Under the pieces are notes generated by a model. The model was not told the DNA's origin, searched no databases, and saw nothing but the letters and a program-made list of their open reading frames with translations. From an uncultured Candidatus Actinomarina sp. (lineage in GTDB: Bacteria > Actinomycetota > Acidimicrobiia > Actinomarinales > Actinomarinaceae): a DNA stretch of 45,662 nt. Position numbers and translations under genes: made by a program. Where the stretch lies: contig CABXDL010000009.1 in assembly GCA_902510995.1 (NCBI GenBank), forward strand, positions 1 through 45,662, given 5' to 3'. Within the stretch, counting starts at the first letter, position 1; each line of letters starts with the position of its first letter. Shown one piece after another: positions 17,438-25,859 of this stretch.

Positions 17438-17466
17438 AAGAGCCGGCTTAGTGCCGGCTCTTTTTT
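17438..17466 (+). terminator. Intrinsic terminator of the Liv operon
   Basis: Stem AAGAGCCGGC (17438-17447), loop TTAGT, GCCGGCTCTT (17453-17462), then a T run to 17466. A GC-rich 10-bp stem plus U tract is a textbook rho-independent terminator. Confidence 0.95.
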
Positions 17467-17495
17467 ATTTCTGAGATATAGATAAACTATATTCT

Positions 17496-18497
17496 ATGTT
17501 TAAAAAAGTCCCTAAAACAGTATGGAGTTTAATTATTGTTGTTGCATCTATTATGCCTTTTGGTCTTATGAAAACAGACTATTATTTCATGGCTCCAGGA
17601 CCACCATATCAATGGGATATAAAGATAGAAGGTACAGAATTTTATGATTATGAGGGTAATTTATATCAACTTACTGTTCGCAGAGATGAAGCAAATTATT
17701 TCACATATATCTGGGCAAAAGTAGATAACTCTGTAGATCTTTACTCTAGGGAAGTTATTTTACCTAAAGGTGTTACACCTCAAGAATTAAGTGAAATAAG
17801 CATGCAAAATATGAAGACATCAGAAAACGTTGCTATTGCTGTTGCTCTAAATTCTTTAGATTATGAAATTGAAACACAAGGTGATGGGGTACTCGTTGTA
17901 GGAATCTTAGAAGATTCACCAGTTGCAGGTAAGTTATTAAAAGAAGATTTGATTACCTCTATCAACAATGAAGAGATTAAATCAACAACTGAGTTTATAG
18001 CTCTTTTAAGAACTTATGAAATTGGAGATATAGTTTCAATTGGAATTATTAGAGAAGGTATAAAAAAGAGTATTGAAACAAAATTAATTGAACATATAGA
18101 TTATGAAAACGAACCAATGGTAGGTTTTTTAGCTTCTACACCTAACCAGCGTTTTGTATTTCCAATATCTATAGATATTGACACAGGAAATGTTGGAGGT
18201 CCTTCAGCAGGTCTAATGATGGCTTTAAATGTTTACAATTCTTTAATAGAAAATGATATTACAAACGGTATAAAAGTAGCAGGAACAGGCACGATTGAGA
18301 TAGATGGTTCAGTTGGTCCTGTGGGAGGAGTTAAGCAAAAAGTTATTGCAGCAAAGAATGCTGGGGCTTCCCTTATTCTTGTTCCTACTGCAAATTTTAA
18401 TGATATTAAGTCATATATCGACGATGATACAAATATTATTCCTGTTGATACATTTAAACAGGCCTTAGAAGTAATTTTTGAGTATAGTTCACGTTAA
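17496..18497 (+). CDS. PDZ and Lon-like Ser-Lys protease (YlbL type)
   Basis: 333 aa. A membrane helix near the N-terminus is followed by the envelope-facing motif DYYFMAPGPPY, a PDZ domain (about 135-205) and a Lon proteolytic domain. The catalytic Ser237 is in VGGPSAGLM and Lys280 in VGGVKQKV; the 43-residue spacing equals that of the Lon dyad (S679/K722 in E. coli Lon), so it should be active. B. subtilis YlbL is the named relative; this architecture is common in Actinobacteria. TAAACT at 17483-17488 ends 7 bases before the ATG, with no Shine-Dalgarno, suggesting a leaderless start just after the Liv terminator. Confidence 0.9.
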   Translation: MFKKVPKTVWSLIIVVASIMPFGLMKTDYYFMAPGPPYQWDIKIEGTEFYDYEGNLYQLTVRRDEANYFTYIWAKVDNSVDLYSREVILPKGVTPQELSEISMQNMKTSENVAIAVALNSLDYEIETQGDGVLVVGILEDSPVAGKLLKEDLITSINNEEIKSTTEFIALLRTYEIGDIVSIGIIREGIKKSIETKLIEHIDYENEPMVGFLASTPNQRFVFPISIDIDTGNVGGPSAGLMMALNVYNSLIENDITNGIKVAGTGTIEIDGSVGPVGGVKQKVIAAKNAGASLILVPTANFNDIKSYIDDDTNIIPVDTFKQALEVIFEYSSR

Positions 18498-18525
18498 AGA
18501 CGAAACATAAATAAAATAAGTTCAC

Positions 18526-21342
18526 ATGGTAAATATAGGAAGTAATAATAGCTCAGAGAGAAGAGGTCTATCCTTTCTTATTTTTATTGCAATCATTGGT
18601 TTTTCACTCGCTAGAGGCATTGCAACATTCTTTACAAATTACCTATGGTTTGATTCAATTGGTTTAAATAGTGTATGGATGAAGATTCTTTTAACAAGAA
18701 TCGGTCTTGTAGCAGCTTTATCATCAATTGCATTTTTATTCATTTTTATAAATTTGAGAGTAGCTACGAGAGCAACTCCTGTCATGGATATATTTGAAGC
18801 TTTTGATTCAGAAGACCCTCTTGCAAGATTTAGAAGTTGGGTAAGTGAAAGGTTTGCAAGATTTAGGTTAACTGGAGCAATTGCTCTTTCACTTTTTCTT
18901 GGAGGAGGAGCTGCATCTTTATGGGAGCAAGTTCTGCTTTTTATTAACAAAGAAGAATTTAATATATTAGATCCTGTTTTTGGATATGACGTTTCTAGTT
19001 ATGTATACGGACTGCCTCTTTATAGGCTATTTATTTCTTGGGGTTTTCAATTAGTAATTATTACTTCACTAATTATTGTCTTATATTTTATAGCTACTGG
19101 AGCTATGCAATTAAGACCAGGCAGAGTCCCTGATGTAAGTAGTGGTGGTAAAGCACACCTTTCTGTGTTGCTAGCTTTTATAGCCTTATTAAAAGCTGGA
19201 GCATATAGGCTCGATGCTTTGGAGTTACTCTATTCACCAAGAGGTAAAGTTTTTGGGGCAAGTTATACCGATGTTGTAGCACATTTACCTGCTTTAAATT
19301 TATTAGTAGGGATTTCAGTTTTCGGCGCAATTCTACTTCTTGTAAATATTAAGAGAAGGGGATGGCTTTTACCTGTAACCGCTATTGGCCTATGGTTGGC
19401 AGTTTCAATTATCGTTGGAGGCCTTGTTCCTGCAGCTATACAAAGGTTTAGAGTGCTTCCAGATGAATTAAACAAAGAACTTCCATACGTTGAAGAACAT
19501 ATAAACTATACGCGAATTGCTTATGGTTTAGATGAAATAGAAGAGAGACCATTCGAAGCTTCTTCAGTACTATCTCAAAGTGATATTAGTGAGAACTCAC
19601 AAACTGTAGACAACATAAGGCTTTGGGATCCAACAGTTTTGGCTGAGACCTATAGTCAGCTACAAGAAATAAGAGCATATTACGCACTAAAGGAAGTTGA
19701 TGTTGACAGGTACGTTATTGATGGACAATTAACACAGGTAATGGTTTCTGCTAGAGAACTTGACCAAACAAACTTACCAGCCCAAGGTTGGGTAAACCAA
19801 AGGCTTCAATATACCCATGGCTTTGGTGTTGTATTTAGTCCAGCAAATGCAGTGGCAAGCCAGGGACAGCCTGACTTTTATGTAAAAGGTATTCCTGCTA
19901 GCACCTCAGTTGCTGAGTTAACAGTTGAACAACCTAGAATATATTTTGGAGAGTCGGCTGAATCATCCGAGTATGTAGTAGTTAACTCTCTACAGGACGA
20001 AGTCGATTATCCACTTTCAACGGAAGGACAGTCTGTTTCTTATACAAATTATTCAGGAGACGGGGGAGTAAGTATAGGCTCATTTTTTAAGAGGCTAGGA
20101 TTTGCTTTAAGATATAGTGAGTTAAATCTTTTAATCTCAAATCAATTGAGTGATACTTCAAAATTAATTATGGAAAGAAATGTAATTTCTAGAGTTAAGA
20201 AAGCAGCACCTTTCCTATATACAGATAATGATCCGTACCTAGCCCTTATTGATGGAGATTTGTTTTGGATAATTGATTTATACACAGTTAGTGATAGATA
20301 TCCTTATGCTCAACCAGCAGATAGTGGAAGAATAAATGATAGGTCAGGGCTCCCTATTAATTTTAACTATATAAGAAACTCTGTAAAAGCAGTAGTAAAT
20401 GCTTATGATGGCACAATGGATTTTTATGTTTTTGATGAAAATGATCCACTGATTAAATCTTACTCAAAAATATTTCCAGCAATGTTTAGTGATAAATCTG
20501 AAATGAGTGATAATTTACTGGATCATATTAGATACCCAGAAGACTTATTTACAGTCCAGTCTGATATGTATAGAGATTATCACATGACTGATCCAAGAGT
20601 ATTTTATGCTGATGAGGACCCATGGGTTATTCCTACAGATTCTTCAACGACACCAAGAGTTGGAACACTTCGTGGAGAGTTTACTGAAATTGGTTTCAAA
20701 CCAATGTTGCCATATTATTTATTGATGACATTGCCAGGAGAACAAGATTTAAGCTATTTAATATTTCAACCATTCAATCCGGAAAACAGACCTAACATGC
20801 AGTCATTCTTAGTTGCTGATGCTGATCCAGAAAATTATGGACAGCTAATTGATTTTAGATTGCCAAAAGGTGAGTTTGTTGACGGACCTTCTCAAGTTTC
20901 AACAAGAATAAATCAAGATCCTGATATTTCACAAATCTTTACTCTTCTTGATCAGCAAGGCTCAAGTGTTATAAGAGGGAATCTTTTTGTTGTTCCTATT
21001 AATCAATCAGTTTTGTACTATCAACCAATTTATCTTCAAGGGGAACAGAATCCTTTACCTGAATTTAAGTTTGTAGTGGTAGTTTTTCAAGATAGAATCT
21101 TAATGGCTGAATCATTAGGTGAAGCACTTGAAGGGATATTTGGAGATATAGATTTTGATACCTCTAAAAAGGAAGATGATGATCCTGATGCTAATCCTAT
21201 TGATTTATTAAATAAAGCTAATTCAGCATTCAATCAAGCTCAAGAAGAATTATTAAAAGGAAATCTTGGCAAGTACCAAGATTTAATAGAGAAAGCAGAA
21301 GAGTTCGTCTCGTTAGCTATTGAAATATTAAACGAAAAATAA
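18526..21342 (+). CDS. UPF0182 family large membrane protein
   Basis: 938 aa. About seven membrane helices occupy the first third (starting LSFLIFIAIIGFSLARGIATF). LYRLFISWGFQLV and LVGISVFGAILLLVN follow, then a large extracytoplasmic domain with family blocks QRFRVLPDELNKELPYVEEHI, IRLWDPTVLAETYSQLQEIR and GDLFWIIDLYTVSDRYPYAQP. It ends in an acidic, helical tail (DDDPDANPIDLLNKA). UPF0182 is widespread in Actinobacteria and some other phyla and is of unknown function. It follows the YlbL-type gene by 28 bases and may be co-transcribed. Confidence 0.93.
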   Translation: MVNIGSNNSSERRGLSFLIFIAIIGFSLARGIATFFTNYLWFDSIGLNSVWMKILLTRIGLVAALSSIAFLFIFINLRVATRATPVMDIFEAFDSEDPLARFRSWVSERFARFRLTGAIALSLFLGGGAASLWEQVLLFINKEEFNILDPVFGYDVSSYVYGLPLYRLFISWGFQLVIITSLIIVLYFIATGAMQLRPGRVPDVSSGGKAHLSVLLAFIALLKAGAYRLDALELLYSPRGKVFGASYTDVVAHLPALNLLVGISVFGAILLLVNIKRRGWLLPVTAIGLWLAVSIIVGGLVPAAIQRFRVLPDELNKELPYVEEHINYTRIAYGLDEIEERPFEASSVLSQSDISENSQTVDNIRLWDPTVLAETYSQLQEIRAYYALKEVDVDRYVIDGQLTQVMVSARELDQTNLPAQGWVNQRLQYTHGFGVVFSPANAVASQGQPDFYVKGIPASTSVAELTVEQPRIYFGESAESSEYVVVNSLQDEVDYPLSTEGQSVSYTNYSGDGGVSIGSFFKRLGFALRYSELNLLISNQLSDTSKLIMERNVISRVKKAAPFLYTDNDPYLALIDGDLFWIIDLYTVSDRYPYAQPADSGRINDRSGLPINFNYIRNSVKAVVNAYDGTMDFYVFDENDPLIKSYSKIFPAMFSDKSEMSDNLLDHIRYPEDLFTVQSDMYRDYHMTDPRVFYADEDPWVIPTDSSTTPRVGTLRGEFTEIGFKPMLPYYLLMTLPGEQDLSYLIFQPFNPENRPNMQSFLVADADPENYGQLIDFRLPKGEFVDGPSQVSTRINQDPDISQIFTLLDQQGSSVIRGNLFVVPINQSVLYYQPIYLQGEQNPLPEFKFVVVVFQDRILMAESLGEALEGIFGDIDFDTSKKEDDDPDANPIDLLNKANSAFNQAQEELLKGNLGKYQDLIEKAEEFVSLAIEILNEK

Positions 21343-21348
21343 AATAGC

Positions 21349-21376
21349 TTGAGTATAAATATTATCTAATTACTAT
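21349..21376 (+). promoter_or_regulatory. Putative promoter of the initiator tRNA
   Basis: TTGAGT (21349-21354), a 16-base spacer and TACTAT (21371-21376). The predicted start is a few bases before the tRNA 5' end at 21387. Both hexamers are near-consensus only, so this is moderate support. Confidence 0.5.
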
Positions 21377-21386
21377 TGATATTCAG

Positions 21387-21463
21387 CGCGGGGTGGAGCA
21401 GTCTGGTAGCTCGCTGGGCTCATAACCCAGAGGTCGTAGGTTCAAATCCTACCCCCGCTACCA
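21387..21463 (+). tRNA. Initiator tRNA-fMet (CAT)
   Basis: 77 nt with encoded CCA (21461-21463). The anticodon CAT is at 21421-21423 in loop CTCATAA. The anticodon stem CTGGG/CCCAG contains the three consecutive G:C pairs of initiator tRNAs. The acceptor stem starts with an unpaired C1 opposite T72 while positions 2-7 pair perfectly (GCGGGG with CCCCGC). A 1:72 mismatch plus the GGG/CCC stem defines an initiator rather than elongator tRNA-Met. Confidence 0.95.
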
Positions 21464-21465
21464 TT

Positions 21466-21603
21466 TCATCTAATAAAAAAGTCTATTATTCTTTTTCTTC
21501 CAGTTGATGCAGCTAAAAGTTTTAGCGTAAAGATACCCATTCCTCCAAGAAAAGACAAGATACCACCAATCAATATAATTCTCCAAAATAGTATCTGATC
21601 CAT
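21466..21603 (-). CDS. Small single-span membrane protein (45 aa)
   Basis: An ATG at 21603 opens 45 codons ending TGA at 21466-21468, just past the tRNA on the opposite strand. The product MDQILFWRIILIGGILSFLG... has one hydrophobic segment (about 4-31) and then a basic patch TGRKRII, giving a plausible N-out/C-in membrane anchor. A perfect TATAAT on the minus strand (21615-21610) ends 6-7 bases before the ATG with no Shine-Dalgarno, fitting a leaderless transcript. Not recognised as a family. Confidence 0.5.
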   Translation of the reverse strand: MDQILFWRIILIGGILSFLGGMGIFTLKLLAASTGRKRIIDFFIR

Positions 21604-21635
21604 ATTTTGATTATATACTCATGCGAAATAAAAAT

Positions 21636-22130
21636 TTAACTTGAATAACTAGAAATCAAATCATAAGTAATAGGTCCACTAAAACTTTTCAGAACTATGA
21701 AGTTTTTATCCAATAAGAGAGTTGTTGGAATGCCATTCCAAGAAAATTTTGTAACTATCATTTCTACATTTTCTTGCTTTAAGATATTTTTATAGTTTAA
21801 CTTGTAACTTTCTATGAATTCTTGTCCATTATTTACAGAATCATCAACCAATAAACCCAGTACATAATACCTACCACTCTCTGATAGTTCTTTTAAATGT
21901 TCTACTTCTTCAATACAAGGAGTACACCAACTAGCCCAAAGATTAATAATGATGTACTCTTCGTTTAATAATTCAATAGTTATTTCATTATTTTCATTAA
22001 CAAGGGAGAGATCAATCCCGTTATTAATATCAATACTCACATCTTCTACAATATTTTGTGGTCTGTAATTAATATATACAGCTGATACAAGCAAGAAGAG
22101 AACTAAAAGTACAAAATTTCTTTTTAACAT
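21636..22130 (-). CDS. TlpA/ResA-like membrane-anchored thioredoxin-fold protein
   Basis: 164 aa. An N-terminal membrane helix (about 5-21) is followed by an exported thioredoxin fold. The redox motif is WASWCTPCIEE with Cys69 and Cys72, and the cis-proline region is WNGIPTTLLLD. This group reduces disulfides outside the membrane, for example in cytochrome c maturation or stress repair. The target is unknown and no cytochrome genes are adjacent. It is divergent from mrp, with only 20 bases between starts. Confidence 0.85.
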   Translation of the reverse strand: MLKRNFVLLVLFLLVSAVYINYRPQNIVEDVSIDINNGIDLSLVNENNEITIELLNEEYIIINLWASWCTPCIEEVEHLKELSESGRYYVLGLLVDDSVNNGQEFIESYKLNYKNILKQENVEMIVTKFSWNGIPTTLLLDKNFIVLKSFSGPITYDLISSYSS

Positions 22131-22150
22131 AACTTCAATTTAATAAAGTA

Positions 22151-23200
22151 ATGAACATAAAATACATAAGTATGGAAATTGGAAAATTAATTTACCCTGG
22201 TTTTAACAGGTCTTTTGAAGAGCTTTCTTCTATTAAAGTTAAAAAAGGTAATTTGATTGAAATTGTTGATCTTACTGAAATTGAATGGGTGCGTTCAGCA
22301 ATTAAAGAGTTAATTAAAGAGAAAAATGCCGATATAGAAATAAAATTTAAAGAAGCAAGTGAAAAAGAGATATTAAAAGTAAGTCAAATTGTAGGCGCTG
22401 ATAAGACACCTGATGAAGCGAAAAATGAATTCAATAACGGGAAGCGTATAATTGGAATTGCTTCTGGTAAAGGTGGTGTAGGAAAGTCAACATTAACTTC
22501 TTTACTCGCTTTGGCTTTTTCAGAACAAGGAAAAAAAGTAGGAATTCTTGATGCTGATATTTGGGGTTTTTCTATACCAAAAATGTTAGGGGCAAAATTT
22601 CCGCCAATCCCATTCAATAATCGAATATTCCCTTCAAAGATAAATAAATTAAATGTAATTTCTATGGAGTATTTTGTTAAACAAGATGAAGCGGTAATTT
22701 GGAGAGGCCCAATGCTTCATAAAGCTATAGAACAATTTTTATATGAAGTTTTATGGCAGGATATTGATGTTTTGTTAATTGATATGCCTCCAGGGACAGG
22801 AGATGTTTCAATATCTCTTTCACAGTTTTTAAATTTTTATGAAACAATAATTGTTACTACGCCACAATCGAATGCAACAGTTGTAGCAGAAAGAGCTGGG
22901 ATTATGTCAAGAAAAGTCAACTCAAGCATAATAGGTGTAATTGAAAATATGTCACATATTGATTTAGGGGATTCTAAACTTTATCCATTTGGAAAAGGCG
23001 GTGGGGAAGTATTGTCAGAAAACCTCAAGGTTCCATTAATTGGTCAACTACCTTTGATTGAAGGTGTTTCAAAATTATCAGAAAAAGGAAGACTAAATGA
23101 TTTCACTAAAGATAATTTATTTAAAAATGTTTTAGATCTTGCAGAAGCAATAAATAAAATTGGTCCTAAGAAAAAACCAATTAGTTTGAAAGTTAAATAA
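22151..23200 (+). CDS. mrp: Mrp/NBP35-family P-loop ATPase (iron-sulfur cluster carrier type)
   Basis: 349 aa. The deviant Walker A GKGGVGKST lies at about 106-114, DADIWGFSIPKMLG follows, and the Mrp signature LLIDMPPGTGDVSISLSQ is clear. A divergent N-terminal domain (about 1-90) takes the place of the MIP18/DUF59 domain. After VIENMSHIDLGDSKLYPFG no CxxC follows; E. coli Mrp has one here, while actinobacterial Mrp proteins commonly lack it. Likely role: Fe-S cluster delivery. TTTAAT ends about 7 bases upstream of the ATG. Convergent with uppP, 1 base apart. Confidence 0.88.
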   Translation: MNIKYISMEIGKLIYPGFNRSFEELSSIKVKKGNLIEIVDLTEIEWVRSAIKELIKEKNADIEIKFKEASEKEILKVSQIVGADKTPDEAKNEFNNGKRIIGIASGKGGVGKSTLTSLLALAFSEQGKKVGILDADIWGFSIPKMLGAKFPPIPFNNRIFPSKINKLNVISMEYFVKQDEAVIWRGPMLHKAIEQFLYEVLWQDIDVLLIDMPPGTGDVSISLSQFLNFYETIIVTTPQSNATVVAERAGIMSRKVNSSIIGVIENMSHIDLGDSKLYPFGKGGGEVLSENLKVPLIGQLPLIEGVSKLSEKGRLNDFTKDNLFKNVLDLAEAINKIGPKKKPISLKVK

Positions 23201-23208
23201 ATTAACTT
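23190..23208. terminator. Hairpin spanning the mrp and uppP stop codons
   Basis: AAGTTAA (23190-23196), loop ATAAA, TTAACTT (23202-23208): a perfect 7-bp but AT-only-rich stem containing both convergent stops. It could act as a weak shared terminator; composition makes chance possible. Confidence 0.3.
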
Positions 23209-23963
23209 AGAAAACAAAGAGCCGATAAAGCTAAACAGTAAAATCCAAAATATTTTAATTTTGCATTTAAAGTAAAATTTACCAAAATCTTTATAGCTAC
23301 AAAACCAGCAATGAATGAAACAATAGTTGGGATAACAATTTCAAGATTAAAAGTATAAGAAGATTGAACAAAAGTAAGTAGCCAGGCACCGAATATTGTT
23401 GGTAGCCCTAGAAGGAGGGAAAAATAAATTGCATCAGATCTTTTTAACCCTAAATATAAAGCAACTATCAATGTTACTCCAGACCTTGATACTCCTGGAA
23501 CTAAAGCTATAGCTTGGGCTAAACCAATATAGAGTGCATGCTGTGAGCTTATATTTTCAAATAAGATCCTTCCATCTTCTTGATTCTTCTTAATAAATTC
23601 ATAAGACAACAAGAAAGAAGCAAATCCAAAATATGCTATTCCAGTAATTGTAAGTAAATTAGTACTAGTATCAATAACCTCTTGTATTGGTGAAAATAAT
23701 CCAATTACTACTGCTGGAATAATGGCAATAAAAATTATTTTTATTGTATGGTTTAGTTTCTCTTTGCTAAAAAAAGTTTCAGATAATCTATTTCGATAAA
23801 ACACAATTATTGAAAATAAAGTACCGATATGTAAAAAAGCTATATCGTTAGTGTTTAATTTTACTGATTCTGAGAGTGAAGAAAAAATAACCAGATGCCC
23901 ACTTGATGAAATGGGAAGAAATTCAGTAATTCCTTGTATTATGCCAATTATTAGATCATTCAT
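23202..23963 (-). CDS. uppP: Undecaprenyl-diphosphatase
   Basis: 253 aa (E. coli BacA 273) with about eight membrane helices. Signature 1 is IQGITEFLPISSSGHLVI at residues 9-26, with the catalytic Glu and His. Signature 2 is ALVPGVSRSGVTLIVALYLGL, with the catalytic Arg. It dephosphorylates undecaprenyl diphosphate to recycle the lipid carrier for peptidoglycan and surface glycans. It is preceded, 3 bases upstream on the same strand, by a 51-aa zinc-ribbon gene. Confidence 0.95.
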   Translation of the reverse strand: MNDLIIGIIQGITEFLPISSSGHLVIFSSLSESVKLNTNDIAFLHIGTLFSIIVFYRNRLSETFFSKEKLNHTIKIIFIAIIPAVVIGLFSPIQEVIDTSTNLLTITGIAYFGFASFLLSYEFIKKNQEDGRILFENISSQHALYIGLAQAIALVPGVSRSGVTLIVALYLGLKRSDAIYFSLLLGLPTIFGAWLLTFVQSSYTFNLEIVIPTIVSFIAGFVAIKILVNFTLNAKLKYFGFYCLALSALCFLS

Positions 23964-23966
23964 CTT

Positions 23967-24122
23967 CTATTTAATACTAGCTAGGTGCCATCTGTTACAT
24001 TTATTGCAATTATAAATGCTAAATTTCTTTTTATGCTCAGATTCAGCCCATCCACGTTCTTTTCTTGCCTCAATTTCCGTATAAAACGTTTTTTTCTCTT
24101 TGCAGCTATCTAAATTATTCAT
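23967..24122 (-). CDS. Small zinc-ribbon-like protein (51 aa)
   Basis: ATG at 24122, TAG at 23967-23969. The product carries Cys7, then a basic region EARKERGWAESEHKKKF, then YNCNKCNRWHLAS near the C-terminus. The CxxCxxWHL ending is a recurring form of small zinc ribbons in bacteria and phages. Its stop lies 3 bases before the uppP ATG, so the two are likely co-transcribed. Function unknown. The Cys pattern and tight operon spacing argue that this is a real gene. Confidence 0.65.
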   Translation of the reverse strand: MNNLDSCKEKKTFYTEIEARKERGWAESEHKKKFSIYNCNKCNRWHLASIK

Positions 24123-24192
24123 TACTTACTTAACAATAAATTAAAAAATGGAATAAAAACTAATATTATTTTTTTAATTAAACTTTAAGCTT

Positions 24193-24798
24193 ATGAACGT
24201 TGCATTAATTTTGATAAGTTATTTAATAGGCTCAATTAATTTTGCCTACTTAATATCAAGATTTAAAGGCATGAATATTCAAGATTTAGGCAGTGGAAAC
24301 CCAGGTTCTTCAAATGTTTTACGAACTATGGGTAAGAAATATGCAATAGTAGTTCTATTTGGTGACATGTTAAAAGGTTTTATACCTGTAATTATCGGAT
24401 TGAATTATGACTATTCTCTGATACTGGGTTTTGTTGCTGTTATTGGGCATTGTTTTCCTATTTTTTATAAATTTAGAGGAGGAAAAGGTGTAGCTACCTA
24501 TTTAGGTGTTTATATAGCATTTATTTTCAACCATCCTTCTGCTTTTAATCTAGATATCCCATTTTTTGAAGTTAATTTAGTCCTTTTCTTCATTATTTTT
24601 TACTTTGGATTAATGAAAATTTTTAGAGTTTCTGCACTTGCGAGTTTAACTACAATATCATTGGCTGGTTTTACAGTAATTTATTCTATAACTGACTCAT
24701 TTACAATAATGTATCAGGTATTTATTATCATTTTAATTTTCTATCAACATAGAGAAAATCTTCAAAGACTATTTAAAGGTGAAGAAAATAAATTTTGA
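24193..24798 (+). CDS. plsY: Glycerol-3-phosphate acyltransferase PlsY
   Basis: 201 aa with five predicted membrane helices. Motif 1 is GSGNPGSSNVLRTMGKK (family GSGNxGxTNxxR), motif 2 is VIGHCFPIFYKFRGGKGVAT, and motif 3 lies in the C-terminal region with YQHRENLQRLFKGEE. It transfers acyl from acyl-phosphate to glycerol-3-phosphate, the first phospholipid step. TAAACT at 24179-24184 ends 8 bases before the ATG with no Shine-Dalgarno. Confidence 0.94.
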   Translation: MNVALILISYLIGSINFAYLISRFKGMNIQDLGSGNPGSSNVLRTMGKKYAIVVLFGDMLKGFIPVIIGLNYDYSLILGFVAVIGHCFPIFYKFRGGKGVATYLGVYIAFIFNHPSAFNLDIPFFEVNLVLFFIIFYFGLMKIFRVSALASLTTISLAGFTVIYSITDSFTIMYQVFIIILIFYQHRENLQRLFKGEENKF

Positions 24799-24858
24799 AT
24801 TGAAAGATAATCTTTTAAAAGTAATGTAAAATTATTTTAATTAAGTTGGGGCAGGGCA

Positions 24859-25236
24859 ATGAGTTCAACATTAGTTTTAATAGCTTTATTAGCATCATTA
24901 TCGATGGCAGTTATTCTGCCAGAAATGCAGATTTCCAAGAACAACAATTCCACTAATTATTCACTTACTCCTGAGTATGATTTCATGGTAAACAAACAAA
25001 GAAGAGCATATTTAATGATTGGGTTATTTGCTGTAACTACATTTTTTGTTTCACTCCAGACAATGAGCATAGGTCTCTTTGTTATCCATTTAATTACAGA
25101 CTGTGTTTTTGGAATTTACGCATTTATTTCTTTTCAAGTGAGAAGGTCAACTCAACTTCAGAATTCATTAAATACATTTAATGACAATGTTCAAGTTGAA
25201 TATGGCAATGAGGAATATCTCAAAGAAGCAGTTTAA
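24859..25236 (+). CDS. Three-TM hypothetical membrane protein
   Basis: 125 aa. An N-terminal helix (LVLIALLASLSMAVILPEM) is followed by a short polar stretch, NKQRRAYLM, two more helices (about 55-75 and 78-100) and a polar tail. A GGGGCAGGG ribosome site precedes the ATG. The layout of one helix, a basic stretch, then a helical hairpin is loosely reminiscent of the actinobacterial divisome protein SepX, but I cannot see enough to assign it. The translin gene follows after 2 bases, suggesting one transcript with the next two genes. Confidence 0.75.
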   Translation: MSSTLVLIALLASLSMAVILPEMQISKNNNSTNYSLTPEYDFMVNKQRRAYLMIGLFAVTTFFVSLQTMSIGLFVIHLITDCVFGIYAFISFQVRRSTQLQNSLNTFNDNVQVEYGNEEYLKEAV

Positions 25237-25238
25237 CT

Positions 25239-25859
25239 TTGAAACCAGTTGAATCAATTACTAAAAGTCTGGCTAGAGAATTTGATAAGCTAAACAAGAT
25301 AAGAGAAGACTCTCTAAGATTATCACGAGAAATTATTCGAGCTTGTTCAAAAAGTATAAGAAATGTTCATAGAAATGAATTAAAAGATGCGAAAACTTTT
25401 TTAAAAGAGGCAGAGAAAAAAAATACGCAGCTAAAAAACAGCTTAAAGAGCTCACCAGAGTTAAGGTTTGCTGGATATATTGTTGAAGCTGAAAAGGAAC
25501 TGGTCGAGGCTTCATTGGTTTATGAATATGAATTAAAAGGTGAGATTCTTAAATATAACTCAATGAATGTATCAGCATCAAGCTATATACAGGGCATAGG
25601 AGATGCAATTGGAGAGTGGAGAAGAAAAGCCTTAGATCATTTAAGAAAATTAGATATTGAAACAGGAGAAAAGTATCTAAAAGTTATGGAATCAGGGATG
25701 GATATATTAAATGAACTTGATTATCCAGATGCCTTAACAGGAGGTTTAAGAAGATATGCAGATAATGCAAGAGCATTAATTGAGAGAACCCGTTCTGATA
25801 TTACAAATGCTGTTGTTAATGATTCATTAAGAAGAGATTTATCTAAGATAGATAAATGA
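25239..25859 (+). CDS. Translin-family protein
   Basis: 206 aa, almost entirely helical. Blocks that match translin/TRAX and archaeal translin homologues are REDSLRLSREIIRACSKSIR (about 22-41), GYIVEAEKELVEASLVYEY, SSYIQGIGDAIGEWRRKALD and a C-terminal GGLRRYADNARALIERTR. Eukaryotic translin binds RNA/ssDNA, and with TRAX (C3PO) cuts RNA. Bacterial members are uncommon. It starts with TTG 2 bases after the upstream stop, and its end overlaps the hotdog gene by 4 bases. The role here is unknown, with RNA binding inferred. Confidence 0.8.
   Translation: MKPVESITKSLAREFDKLNKIREDSLRLSREIIRACSKSIRNVHRNELKDAKTFLKEAEKKNTQLKNSLKSSPELRFAGYIVEAEKELVEASLVYEYELKGEILKYNSMNVSASSYIQGIGDAIGEWRRKALDHLRKLDIETGEKYLKVMESGMDILNELDYPDALTGGLRRYADNARALIERTRSDITNAVVNDSLRRDLSKIDK

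Noticed and set aside
21387-21463. Elongator tRNA-Met
   Set aside because: The unpaired 1:72 position and three consecutive G:C pairs in the anticodon stem identify an initiator.
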